From contig CM076958.1 in the NCBI GenBank assembly GCA_039566865.1, forward strand, positions 1,550,001-1,614,000: a stretch of DNA of 64,000 bases. The letters are read 5' to 3'. The stretch comes from Aurelia coerulea. Taxonomy: Eukaryota > Cnidaria > Scyphozoa > Semaeostomeae > Ulmaridae. Within the stretch, counting starts at the first letter, position 1. Each line of letters opens with the position of its first letter. Both the position numbers and the translations under genes were made by a program. Below are positions 54,671-64,000 of this stretch, piece after piece. The notes below the pieces were generated by a model that was given only the letters and a program-made list of their open reading frames with translations, did not search any database and was not told the origin of the DNA.

Positions 54671-57246
54671 GCTCGCTAATGTGGATTTATTGTAGTGTGT
54701 GACATGCCCTGTGACAATGAATCACACAAAGCAGTCATCCCACACCAACTCGATTCTTTTATTCAGTGATGAAGAGAGTCTCCAACACATGCACACACAG
54801 ATGCGACTTCTGTTTCTCTTTGCAATCACATGCAAACACGCAAAGATCTGAGACTGTCAAGCTGACGAAACAGTTCATCCTTGCCCTTCTAAGACGCGAT
54901 GAAACTCCACTCAGATCACTATCCCAAGAGAGAATGATTATTTCTTGAACTGCCGTACTTATTCGCAACCTCTTCTTATTACTGAGCAGACGTGAAGGAC
55001 AGATAACAAATTTGGTCTGATGAAACCCAACTCAGATGAATAACCCAAGAGAGAAAGATCGTTTATCAACCTTATTTGCAACCTCTTCCTATTATTGTGC
55101 AGACATGAAAGACATTGCTCCTGAAACCATGATATGTCAGTTCATAACCCACAATGCACTAAACTGTTATTATTGAGACGAAGCATGCTAGCTATAAATA
55201 TCTTTATCAAAACTAAGATATTTCGAGACAAGATATTGTAGAGATGCAAATTGCGCGATCGTGGACATTGAAAAACTTTCACAGTTATTAATTTGGCTGC
55301 TCTTTATAGCCGGAATTTAAGAAGATTAAATATCACATTAAATACTTTATGTAGAGTAGGTAGCCAAGGTAGAACTACCCAACGTTATATTTCATAGATA
55401 TACGGAATACATAAGGTGTGTTTGAATGGTAATTCCAAACCTACCAAATGCTGAAAACAGTAGACTTCGCAGGGATGGAAAAGTATTTCTCAATCAAATA
55501 CACACAATCTTAATAACAGCAGGCTCGGATTCACCATGGCGACAACGAAAATTCTCCAATGAAAACGACACTCACTCTGAAGCCCGCCAAATCTTTTGCT
55601 TTTTGGGGGAAAAGGCTCAAAAGGAGTTCCAAAAGCTACCGTTTTGAGAATTTCGGAGTCAATCAAACATAAATTCCAAGTCTACCATGTGTACTGTTTT
55701 CAGAATCGGTACCACTCAAATACACCCATAGTTGGGCCAAAATGTTCCAAAGAAATTTATAGGACTGGATATAAATTGATAATTGCAGTTGAGTATCTTA
55801 TTTATTAGAACAATTTTGATAGTAGTCTTTATAGTTAGCAAAGTTTGGGGGACTTTATCCTTATCCTATAGGCAGAGCATCGGCTATTTCTAAGATTTAA
55901 CATTGTTAAACTTCATACTTGTTTTATAGCAATGTTCCATCACCTTTCTGAAAAAAACGAAGTTACTTCAAAATCAATTTGATGTTTATCGAGAATATCG
56001 ACAGCCACTAGCATCCGATCTTTATATGGCACAGTAAAGTTCCCCCTTGCCCGGGATTTGCTACAAATCTCTCTTCTCAGCGCAAGTCATATGATCTTCA
56101 ATGTGAGGGCGCCTCCACCTGTCTTTTCACCTTCTTCCTGATCTGCGTTTATCTGCGTTTATCTGCGTTTATATGCGTCTATATGCGTCTATATGCGTCT
56201 ATATGCTTTTAGCTTGTGCTGATAAGAAAGAGACTTGTAGCAAGTGCACCCTTGCCTTGACTTAGTCAATTTATTGTGTAAAAGTATTGTGGAATAAATA
56301 GCTGATTTTATCCTTGGTGAAGCGCTCGATCGGGGGAGTCAGAAAAATGTATCCCCTCTTTGAAAAATCGTTTCATAATAACTACAGCATTGATTTGAAA
56401 AATTACAACATCGTTACCTAACTCAGGGTTTAACTTAATTTTGAGCAATTATTCATAATTTGCAATGCATTAGATTAATCTCAAATGGGAATTCCGACCA
56501 AAAACTAGCTTCCGTGCGTGGGCATTGCCTAAAACTGTAAGCGAGTAGTGGCTCAATTGGATCCTTCTTTCAGCGATGAAAATGGTAAAATATTTTTTCT
56601 CAGGTCAGGCATGCTTTCTGATGATACGGAAACCGTTGAAATGCTATTTATTATGCCTGCCCATCTATGCTGGGCATCAAAACTTTAAATCTACATGATA
56701 GTGGACAGGCCTTGTTTTCGTATTCTTACTGATCATTGGATCATCGGGAAATAAAACTTTTGGCTCATTCGTGATTTCAGAAGGAAACGATGCACTTAAA
56801 ATTATGAGTAAAATCTTTAACACCAAGTTGAAGCCGAGGTAAGATGATAATGTTAAAATCATCCAAATTGGTTGCATTGCTTTTCCTGCGCGATCTTTCA
56901 AACAGGGTACATATCCTTGTGACTCACCCGGTATTTATGAGGAAATTTTAGACCCCGAAGCAATCCCCTGTTATATAATTGTCTTTATTCGTGTTGTCTA
57001 CATTATGTAGTCCCATGTATGCTAATGCTGAAAGCAGGGTATAGTTGTTATACTTATTAGATCAATTTGTAAGTTGTAGAAAATGAATTTTCATTCAAAT
57101 ATTTATTAGAAAATGTAAATAATCTCAATTTTGAAGACTGTACAGATATTTGGTTGTAATTGATAGCTGTGACTTTGGTAAGAGAGCGACTTGCTTTCTT
57201 CTAGTTTGATTGAGATGTAGAGAATATAACTGCATATAGAGATGAA
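54671..57246. other. intergenic region after LGR
   Basis: A duplication of about 125 bp at 54870-55110 repeats CCCAAGAGAGAAWGAT and GCAACCTCTTC. A 10-bp minisatellite (TATCTGCGTT / TATATGCGTC) lies at 56151-56206. Nothing else is recognised, and the ORFs of 60-75 codons on both strands lack motifs. Confidence 0.45.
56151..56206. repeat. 10-bp minisatellite
   Basis: About six units, TATCTGCGTT passing into TATATGCGTC. Confidence 0.9.
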
Positions 57247-57501
57247 ATGAAAGAGATACACGATAAACGTATTTGTTTTCTGTTAGAGAGCCCTTTTAAT
57301 CATAACATGAATTTAATAGAGTCCTTCTTACATGAAAAATCTTACATTCCATGCAGTCTCTCAGTCTCTGTCAACCAGGGACTTTACCAAACCTATTACC
57401 ACACCCTTTTGTCGCACTCTTTTGGCCCAAAAACTGCCAGTTTATATTGTTCTTGCAAAGAGGAACCTGAAACCCTGGGTTTGATCGTCGTTGTAAGTTG
57501 A
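57247..57501 (+). pseudogene. possible LINE C-terminal scrap
   Basis: The 84-codon frame ends with TASLYCSCKEEPETLGLIVV. This resembles the C-x-C-xx-E-x-ET-x-H-L zinc-knuckle-like box near LINE C-termini, though the usual His is absent. Weak evidence only. Confidence 0.25.
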
Positions 57502-58577
57502 CTCATTCTAGTAGGCCTTTTTAAGATCTATGGCAATTCTTAGCGCATACCTCAAAGAATTTTTAACCCATGGCAAAGAGCAAGGTATCAAAATTTTAGT
57601 CAGTATTTGCGAAATGGGAATCTAATGTTTTCTCAGCTCTGTCTTTCTTCGCTCTTCCACAAAACTTAATCAAAGTCGTTAATCTTCTTGCGACAGCCGA
57701 ATCGCGAGAGGTTGTATCACTTTTTCAAAAAGCGTGCGATATAGAAGGATTTTACCAAATGTGTATGAGATTTGTCGGGAGTGACATGCATCGCACGGAA
57801 TAGACGGCATCTGGCTAATATCCAGCGGTGCACCCACCTATCCAGTGCACCATTTCCAGGCAATATTGTTGTTTACAAAATTTTTCCTTTGGTGAAATCT
57901 TTGTTATTGAATGCCTTCGTTCGCAAATCCCCACTAATTGGTAAAATCGCTGAACGTGCTGACATTGTTTTTTGCTAATTAACGATCTTCAATCAAATGT
58001 CTTGTAAAAGACTGTTTGGTGCTCGAAAATGAGGAGGAGTATTTGATTTAAGTTTAAACTCACGCAAGGACCTGTAGGAGTATTGAGAGAATATTGATCA
58101 GAGAATTGATTATGTTTTTATATCAATTTGATGGAAAGGTCGAGAAACAAAAGAACAGCTTTTGTAGTGTTTAATTATCAATAGAAAAGTCGAAGAAAAA
58201 AGCAGTTTTCTTTCATAATGCTTCCCTCCACCTGCCTACTGTTACATTTATTCAAGAACAAAACAGCTGATCTCCTGCACAGCTATTTGATGTAAAATGC
58301 CAGTTTCTTGGCCGGGCGTGATTACAGGGGGTAGCTGTTTTAATTAAGTTTTCGGCAGTTCCAAGGCAAAGGTATCGCATCGGGTAACCCAAAAACCTCA
58401 CTATGCTAGAGCGCGCCTGGCTTAGCAAATGATATGAACACAAAATGAGAATTAACACGACCAAGGTATCATCATGCAGCCGATGGGCTTAGGAGACGTA
58501 TCTGTGTCAGTTTTATGCTGTGACTACCCTTTGAAACACCACACCAGTTTCAAAATTTGGTAATTTTCATTTCTCAG
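57502..58577. other. unassigned spacer
   Basis: No gene or repeat recognised. Confidence 0.35.
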
Positions 58578-58755
58578 ACTCTGCGTGTTGGTAGACGTGC
58601 TGCTTATAGTTTGGGCGGTGCTCTATTACAAGAATAATGCCACCAAAACGCCCCAAAATGCGATTGTGGTACCACAGGCAACAAGCTTAGTCGTGCCAAA
58701 GAATACCTTTGGTTTTGTCATCAATATAAACCTACAGGATTATGACCTTGCATCG
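58578..58755 (+). CDS. possible exon encoding a membrane segment, unknown gene
   Basis: The acceptor TTTCTCAG precedes an open segment that ends at GTAAAA. It reads CVLVDVLLIVWAVLYYKN, one hydrophobic helix, followed by NATKTPQNAIVVPQ and NTFGFVININLQDYDLAS. The composition looks like real protein rather than repeat. I cannot name the family, and no partner exon was found. The Penelope element starts 42 bp downstream, so if real, the following intron contains or is disrupted by it. Confidence 0.27.
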
Positions 58756-58797
58756 GTAAAAACAATGCAACGGTGTTTGCTTTGTGATTTTGTTTAT

Positions 58798-59792
58798 TTC
58801 TAGGACATTTAAAATATTTTCAGGGGCCTTTCATTGCAACACAGAAAGTGTGGTTTATATGTTGCAGTGTAACTGTTGCAATAAAAAGTACATAGGCAGC
58901 ACAAAAAACAAGTTTAGGCAAAGGTTTAATGTTTATAAATCGTATTTCAGGACATACGCACGCAAACATACCGAGGGCACTCTTGGGACAGGGAAACCTG
59001 TCCCACAAGCTGGCTTTTTTAGCCATTTTTTCGATGAACAACACGGGGGAAACTTTTCTGTTACCATCAAAATTATTGACACAGCAGAGGATGTCTACTC
59101 ACTTCGAAGAAAAGAGTTATTTTGGCAATACAAACTTGGAACATTCGTACCCGCGGGCCTAAACGAGAGGGCAGCAGATATTGAGCTCGATATGTTTGCG
59201 TGTGGGTCGGCATGAATTCTGCCATTACACTTAACTTAGGAGTCTGGGTCTACTTGGGCGGGGCACTCTAGACTTTGGCTTTGTGTTGTTTACACATGGT
59301 GGTAGGGTGGAATTCCCTATCATGCCATCCGGGATTTAGCAGAGGCAAAAATAGTTTTTAGCCGTTTTGCAAATCCTTGGAGGGTCATTGGATGGATGTT
59401 TTTCTCAGTAGTTCTTGGCTCCAACAACATGAGAGTAGGGCTGCCAGTCCCAGGGGTTTTGATTGGAGACGGAAAAGGAGGGAAGGAGGAATTGAAAATT
59501 GAATGGAGATCCACTTTAGAGACGGGGTTTTTTATAGTTGATATCTTAGTCGTATTGTATGATGTTGTTGCCTTTATATTTCACTTTGTTGTCTCCATTG
59601 TTATTTAAAGTAAAACAAGTTTTTGTAAACCGTATTGTAATGCAAATTAAATATTTATGTATTTATACTTGCTCGGCTGTCCCAGTTTTAGTAACTGACG
59701 AAGATTTTATAATCGAAACGTTTTTATTTAAACAGTTGTGTTTCTACATTTTATTTTCTGTTTATTCTGGATGTGGTTTTAGTTTATATAAT
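58798..59792 (+). repeat. left pseudo-LTR of the Penelope element
   Basis: It starts TTCTAGGACATTTAAAATAT and includes a copy of the last 139 codons of the ORF (to the TGA at 59213-59215). The UTR follows and the repeat ends at AGTTTATATAAT. By analogy with known Penelope elements it should supply the promoter for the downstream unit. A hammerhead-like fold lies at 59683-59735. Confidence 0.92.
59683..59735 (+). ncRNA. hammerhead-ribozyme-like motif in the left pseudo-LTR
   Basis: CTGACGA (59695-59701), one extra A, the helix II hairpin GATT-TTAT-AATC (59703-59714), then GAAAC (59715-59719) and GTTT. Helix I forms between CAGTTTTAGTAA (59683-59694) and TTATTTAAACAG (59724-59735), with ten of twelve positions paired, one of them G-U. 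Penelope elements are known to carry hammerhead motifs with very short helix III in their pseudo-LTRs, which matches. Cleavage would follow the GUU. Confidence 0.6.
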
Positions 59793-59819
59793 TTATTTTC
59801 CAACGGAGAGGGTTCAAAG

Positions 59820-62813
59820 ATGGTTGAGGACAGCCGAGCAGCAAGAAAAAGAGAAATTTTCAACCTGGCTGACAAAGTCACGCGATATTTTAATAATGGA
59901 TTATTCCTTACTATCTGCCTTGCTTATAATGTTACTCCAAAAGGACTCAAGCTCAAAAAGACGCCACAGATTGGTAAAAAGTCACAAAATTTCCAGAGGC
60001 AATGGGACAACATCATGTTTAATGCAGAGAAAGATCTTGTAAAAACACTTGTCGAAGAATACAATGAAACAGGAATAGAACTTCGGGTTGCATTTTGGAA
60101 TAAAATTGCTGACTTTATGACAGAAGTATGTGACATAACAGAAGTGAAACGTGTACTGCAGCGTCTTTGGGAGCAAGTCGAAAAAATACATAAAGTTTTA
60201 AAGGCTCGACGACGAAAGAAATTGAAATCATTACTTAAGGAGAACGATCTTTCGAATTTTGCAGATAACAATTTTGGTGTATTTAATTTTTGGAACAATT
60301 TGACAAATTTTCGAGACTCATTAGTAGCACCCCCGCATGTAGATTTTCAAGAAATACAGAGGGACCTGTTTGCCGATGATTTCGTTAACCAGCCACCGGA
60401 TTTGGAGAGCAGAGCAAGAACAAGAGGAGAGAGTAGCAATGAAGTAGTACAAGAATTGAACGAGAATAACAATACAAGGGAGCAGCAGGAAGAATTTGAA
60501 GTGAAAATTGACTCAAACGGACGAATTGAAGGTCGTTTTGCAAATGATAAGGTAATCAATCTCTCTAAGAGGGCGTTGTCCCAATCAGAAATATCTGTAT
60601 TATCTAAAGGTTTGAAATTTGTAGCAACACCAAAAGAAATAGATTTTTCTCAAATTAAGATTGATTTAGAAAACTTTGGTAGGCGGCTCCGACTTAAATG
60701 GCATTTTAGAGAATCGGAAAGCTTTTCGGAATTTCCAGCCTTCAAACCTCGTAGTAAATTTAACCCTAGAAACAAAGATGTGGCAATTGAAATGTATTTA
60801 TCTAAGTTAGAAGATGAAATCATGAAAATATCAGTAGAAGGTAACAATTTTAGCAATATTAGTAGAGAGGAAAAAGTAGCTTTAAATAACCTGAAATCTG
60901 ACCGAACGATTGTTATCAAGGAAGCTGACAAAGGATCGGGGGTGGTGGTCTGGGATCGAGAAGATTACATCAAAGAAGCAGAAAGTCAGCTTGGGGATAC
61001 TGCAGTGTATGCAGAACTTGAAAACGATCCTTCGGAGGATTTGCAGCGAGTCATTGACAATGCTATCAATATTATCAGGGAACGAGGGGATATTGACGAT
61101 AAGACGTTGGATTATCTTTTGGTCAATAACCCCAAACTAGGAAGGTTTTACTTGTTACCTAAAATACATAAACGGCTTAATAGCGTCCCTGGTAGGCCTG
61201 TAATTTCAAACTGTGATTTTTATACTGAGAATATGTCACAGTTTGTGGACCATCATTTACAGCCATTAGCTAAGAGCGTCAGGTCATACATAAAAGATAC
61301 AAATAATTTTTTGCAAAAGATTGGCGATCTTGGGGAGCTTCCTGAGAACGCTATTCTTTGCACTATTGACGTGGTTGGTCTCTACCCGAGCATACCACAT
61401 GATGAGGGACTGGAGGCTCTACGGTTTGCTCTTGACGGTCGAGAAGATCAGTCGGTTTCAACAAACTCTCTCGTAGAACTAGCAGAGGTAGTGCTTAAGA
61501 ACAACTTTTTCGAGTTTAGTGGCTCGTATTTTCAACAACTTAGGGGAACGGCAATAGGGACTAAATGTGCGCCATCATATGCCATATTGTTTTTGGCAGC
61601 ATTAGAAGAGAAGCTACTTGAAGGATCACAACACAAACCATGGCTATGGTGGCGTTACATAGATGACGTATTTTTGGTTTGGTTACATGGCGAAGAAAAA
61701 CTTTTGGAATTCATCAACTACCTGAACGGGGCACATCATTCGATAAAATTCACTGCAGATTGGTCCCATGATAGGATTAACTTTCTAGATGTACAGGTCA
61801 TTAGAGAGGGCAAAGGGCTCGTTACGGATTTATATTCGAAACCGACTGACACACACCAACTCCTCCACCGCACTTCCTGCCATCCAAACCATACAAAAAA
61901 GGGTATACCGTATAGTCAAGCCCTTAGAATGCGTCGTATTTGTTCAGAAGATAGGTTTTTCGAAAGCAGGGTTGCAGATCTTAAAACGTGGCTCTTAAAT
62001 AGGGGTTATACAGAGGGGGACATAGATGGGCAGGTTGACAGGGTTAAAGGTCTGGATCGTACTTCCTTACTTTCTCGGCAACAACAACCAAAGGACGACA
62101 CACGGATGCCATTGGTGTTGACGTACCATCCAGCTTTGCATAAGGTCTACGAAATTCTGCGCAAATCTGAGAATATTCTTTGCGTAGATGAGGGGCACAA
62201 AAATGTTTTTAGGGACAAAATCTTTGTATCTTTTAGGAAGGCAAAAAGTCTTAAGGATAATCTGGTACGGGCGAAGCTTCAGCCATTGGAGGAGGAGGAG
62301 TTGGTGGAAAAGGGGACATTTAAGTGCAATGGCAGAAGGAGTTGTCAAATCTGTCCTCTAATACAAGAAGGGGATACCTTTAAAAATGCAGATGATTCTA
62401 GGACATTTAAAATATTTTCAGGGGCCTTTCATTGCAACACAGAAAGTGTGGTTTATATGTTGCAGTGTAACTGTTGCAATAAAAAGTACATAGGCAGCAC
62501 AAAAAACAAGTTTAGGCAAAGGTTTAATGTTTATAAATCGTATTTCAGGACATACGCACGCAAACATACCGAGGGCACTCTTGGGACAGGGAAACCTGTC
62601 CCACAAGCTGGCTTTTTTAGCCATTTTTTCGATGAACAACACGGGGGAAACTTTTCTGTTACCATCAAAATTATTGACACAGCAGAGGATGTCTACTCAC
62701 TTCGAAGAAAAGAGTTATTTTGGCAATACAAACTTGGAACATTCGTACCCGCGGGCCTAAACGAGAGGGCAGCAGATATTGAGCTCGATATGTTTGCGTG
62801 TGGGTCGGCATGA
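59820..62813 (+). CDS. Penelope-like reverse transcriptase / GIY-YIG endonuclease
   Basis: I prefer the ATG at 59820 (MVEDSRAARKREIF, 997 residues). The frame opens at 59559, but the extra 87 codons lie mostly in the pseudo-LTR and look like hydrophobic non-coding sequence. Residues 367-383 carry KEADKGSGVVV and 444-463 carry YLLPKIHKR...GRPVIS. Residues 514-530 hold RT motif A (TIDVVGLYPSIPHDEG), and YIDD at 613-616 is the catalytic pair. A Cys cluster (836-845, CNGRRSCQIC) precedes the GIY-YIG domain, whose VVYML...KYIGST core is at about 877-895. A Glu near 965 is a plausible catalytic residue. The family performs target-primed reverse transcription in the nucleus. Confidence 0.92.
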   Translation: MVEDSRAARKREIFNLADKVTRYFNNGLFLTICLAYNVTPKGLKLKKTPQIGKKSQNFQRQWDNIMFNAEKDLVKTLVEEYNETGIELRVAFWNKIADFMTEVCDITEVKRVLQRLWEQVEKIHKVLKARRRKKLKSLLKENDLSNFADNNFGVFNFWNNLTNFRDSLVAPPHVDFQEIQRDLFADDFVNQPPDLESRARTRGESSNEVVQELNENNNTREQQEEFEVKIDSNGRIEGRFANDKVINLSKRALSQSEISVLSKGLKFVATPKEIDFSQIKIDLENFGRRLRLKWHFRESESFSEFPAFKPRSKFNPRNKDVAIEMYLSKLEDEIMKISVEGNNFSNISREEKVALNNLKSDRTIVIKEADKGSGVVVWDREDYIKEAESQLGDTAVYAELENDPSEDLQRVIDNAINIIRERGDIDDKTLDYLLVNNPKLGRFYLLPKIHKRLNSVPGRPVISNCDFYTENMSQFVDHHLQPLAKSVRSYIKDTNNFLQKIGDLGELPENAILCTIDVVGLYPSIPHDEGLEALRFALDGREDQSVSTNSLVELAEVVLKNNFFEFSGSYFQQLRGTAIGTKCAPSYAILFLAALEEKLLEGSQHKPWLWWRYIDDVFLVWLHGEEKLLEFINYLNGAHHSIKFTADWSHDRINFLDVQVIREGKGLVTDLYSKPTDTHQLLHRTSCHPNHTKKGIPYSQALRMRRICSEDRFFESRVADLKTWLLNRGYTEGDIDGQVDRVKGLDRTSLLSRQQQPKDDTRMPLVLTYHPALHKVYEILRKSENILCVDEGHKNVFRDKIFVSFRKAKSLKDNLVRAKLQPLEEEELVEKGTFKCNGRRSCQICPLIQEGDTFKNADDSRTFKIFSGAFHCNTESVVYMLQCNCCNKKYIGSTKNKFRQRFNVYKSYFRTYARKHTEGTLGTGKPVPQAGFFSHFFDEQHGGNFSVTIKIIDTAEDVYSLRRKELFWQYKLGTFVPAGLNERAADIELDMFACGSA

Positions 62814-63390
62814 ATTCTGCCATTACACTTAACTTAGGAGTCTGGGTCTACTTGGGCGGGGCACTCTAGACTTTGGCTTTGTGTTGTTTACACATGGTGG
62901 TAGGGTGGAATTCCCTATCATGCCATCCGGGATTTAGCAGAGGCAAAAATAGTTTTTAGCCGTTTTGCAAATCCTTGGAGGGTCATTGGATGGATGTTTT
63001 TCTCAGTAGTTCTTGGCTCCAACAACATGAGAGTAGGGCTGCCAGTCCCAGGGGTTTTGATTGGAGACGGAAAAGGAGGGAAGGAGGAATTGAAAATTGA
63101 ATGGAGATCCACTTTAGAGACGGGGTTTTTTATAGTTGATATCTTAGTCGTATTGTATGATGTTGTTGCCTTTATATTTCACTTTGTTGTCTCCATTGTT
63201 ATTTAAAGTAAAACAAGTTTTTGTAAACCGTATTGTAATGCAAATTAAATATTTATGTATTTATACTTGCTCGGCTGTCCCAGTTTTAGTAACTGACGAA
63301 GATTTTATAATCGAAACGTTTTTATTTAAACAGTTGTGTTTCTACATTTTATTTTCTGTTTATTCTGGATGTGGTTTTAGTTTATATAAT
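62396..63390 (+). repeat. right pseudo-LTR of the Penelope element
   Basis: It is the second copy of the 995-bp repeat, covering the end of the ORF (GIY-YIG, stop at 62811-62813) and the UTR. Its hammerhead-like motif is at 63281-63333. The sequence after AGTTTATATAAT changes to AATATAGG, defining the right border. Confidence 0.92.
63281..63333 (+). ncRNA. hammerhead-like motif in the right pseudo-LTR
   Basis: Identical to the motif in the left pseudo-LTR, shifted by 3598 bp. Two self-cleaving sites in a genomic transcript would release a unit-length RNA. Confidence 0.55.
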
Positions 63391-64000
63391 AATATAGGAG
63401 AAACTACCAAAAATTGGAGACACCTTGCAGGTGCCCCACGGAGCCTACTAAAACATGAAACCAAAATTCGTACAAGGATAACTTGTTCTTTTCGTTTCTG
63501 GAAAGTTTTCCCAGTCAAATCTTGGCCCAGATTTGCAGGATTTAGGGCTATGTAAGTCCCTGTCTCTGGAAATAGGTATCGTCAGTCACCTGAAAGAGAC
63601 TAAAGGAATTTGACTGTTTTTTATCTTTATCTGACTAGTGAGAAGTGACTCAACGCGCTTTGAGGATGACACAATATGACCTGGAAATTATCCTTTGTGT
63701 GATATAAATAGAGGGTGGTACAACATTTAGCAATGTTTTTATTCAAATCTGAGGATCCGGAAAGGAAATAATCAAATGTCATTTTTGGAACTTCTGCGGT
63801 GGGACTTAGAACTTGCCCTCAAAAACCACTGACAACCAAATCTTAGTTTCGAAATAGGTGTTTTTTTCTCCAAAATGACACACCCCCAAGGGGGGTACAT
63901 AACATGTTCAAGGTACGGGTATGTGCCGCCCATATGGGTGGGTTTTTGGGCCCAAAATTCTCTAAACAAGGGTCCTTTTTCGGCAAATTTTCCATAAACT
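63391..64000. other. right flank, unassigned, with a G-rich repeat fragment
   Basis: 63840-63990 contains ACACCCCCAAGGGGGGTACA and GGTATGTGCCGCCCATATGG. This resembles the G-rich dispersed family at 3842-4227. The rest shows no gene. Confidence 0.4.

Larger units (their letters stand above)
58798..63390 (+). mobile_element. Penelope-like retroelement, full length, with terminal direct repeats
   Basis: Direct repeats 58798-59792 and 62396-63390 (995 bp, offset 3598) look identical base for base where I compared them. They flank one intronless ORF with a Penelope-type RT and a GIY-YIG endonuclease. The left repeat holds the 3' part of the ORF (GIY-YIG) plus the UTR, the pseudo-LTR arrangement of this class. 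No frameshift or internal stop is present. Near-identical repeats and an open ORF imply recent insertion and possible activity. No clear target duplication is visible. Confidence 0.93.

Noticed and set aside
58784..59215. 143-codon ORF with GIY-YIG as a separate gene
   Set aside because: It is the duplicated C-terminal end of the Penelope ORF within the left pseudo-LTR.
59559..59819. Upstream extension of the Penelope ORF
   Set aside because: The 87 extra codons lie mostly in the pseudo-LTR, which includes the hammerhead-like motif, and are low-complexity hydrophobic. The ATG at 59820 is more likely.

Overview
This is a metazoan nuclear window. It is AT-rich, dominated by introns and repeats, with canonical GT-AG splice sites and no prokaryotic gene layout. 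The best guess is a cnidarian, probably an anthozoan (coral or sea anemone). That rests on a glycoprotein-hormone-receptor-like LGR with a one-LRR-per-exon structure, a Penelope-like retroelement, tails of CR1/L2-like LINEs, tRNA-derived SINEs and many short fold-back DNA elements. The species cannot be named from sequence alone.

Only one host gene is convincing. It is a type-A leucine-rich-repeat GPCR on the + strand from 41812 to 54553. I assembled it from nine exons: a signal-peptide exon, seven LRR exons of 66-75 bp, and a 1996-bp exon holding the hinge, seven-helix domain, C-tail and stop. Every intron is phase 2, and the spliced frame closes at 884 residues. Its introns are full of repeats: a LINE reverse-transcriptase remnant, a SINE, TTAA-flanked fold-backs, tandem repeats and two places with hammerhead-ribozyme-like motifs.

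From 1 to 41.5 kb I find no intact host gene. The region is a record of mobile elements: (1) a 525-bp inverted-repeat family with AGCATAGG ends and 9-bp target duplications; (2) a 976-bp long-TIR relative that carries no transposase; (3) several MITEs with TA, TTAA or 9-bp duplications, some nested; (4) 5'-truncated LINE 3' ends; (5) SINE-like families; (6) many local tandem arrays with units of 108-190 bp. Arrays at 17.7-18.7, 20.2-21.3, 32.6-33.3 and 36.3-38.1 kb repeatedly carry a Tyr-x-Asp-Asp-type string like the reverse-transcriptase catalytic box. The 186-bp array stays open in one frame for 325 codons.

The right end (58798-63390) is a complete, apparently intact Penelope-like element. 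It has 995-bp direct terminal repeats that look identical, flanking one long ORF with reverse transcriptase and a C-terminal GIY-YIG endonuclease. Each repeat contains a hammerhead-like fold. A possible host exon (58578-58755) lies 42 bp left of the insertion. The last 600 bp are unassigned apart from a piece of a G-rich dispersed repeat.
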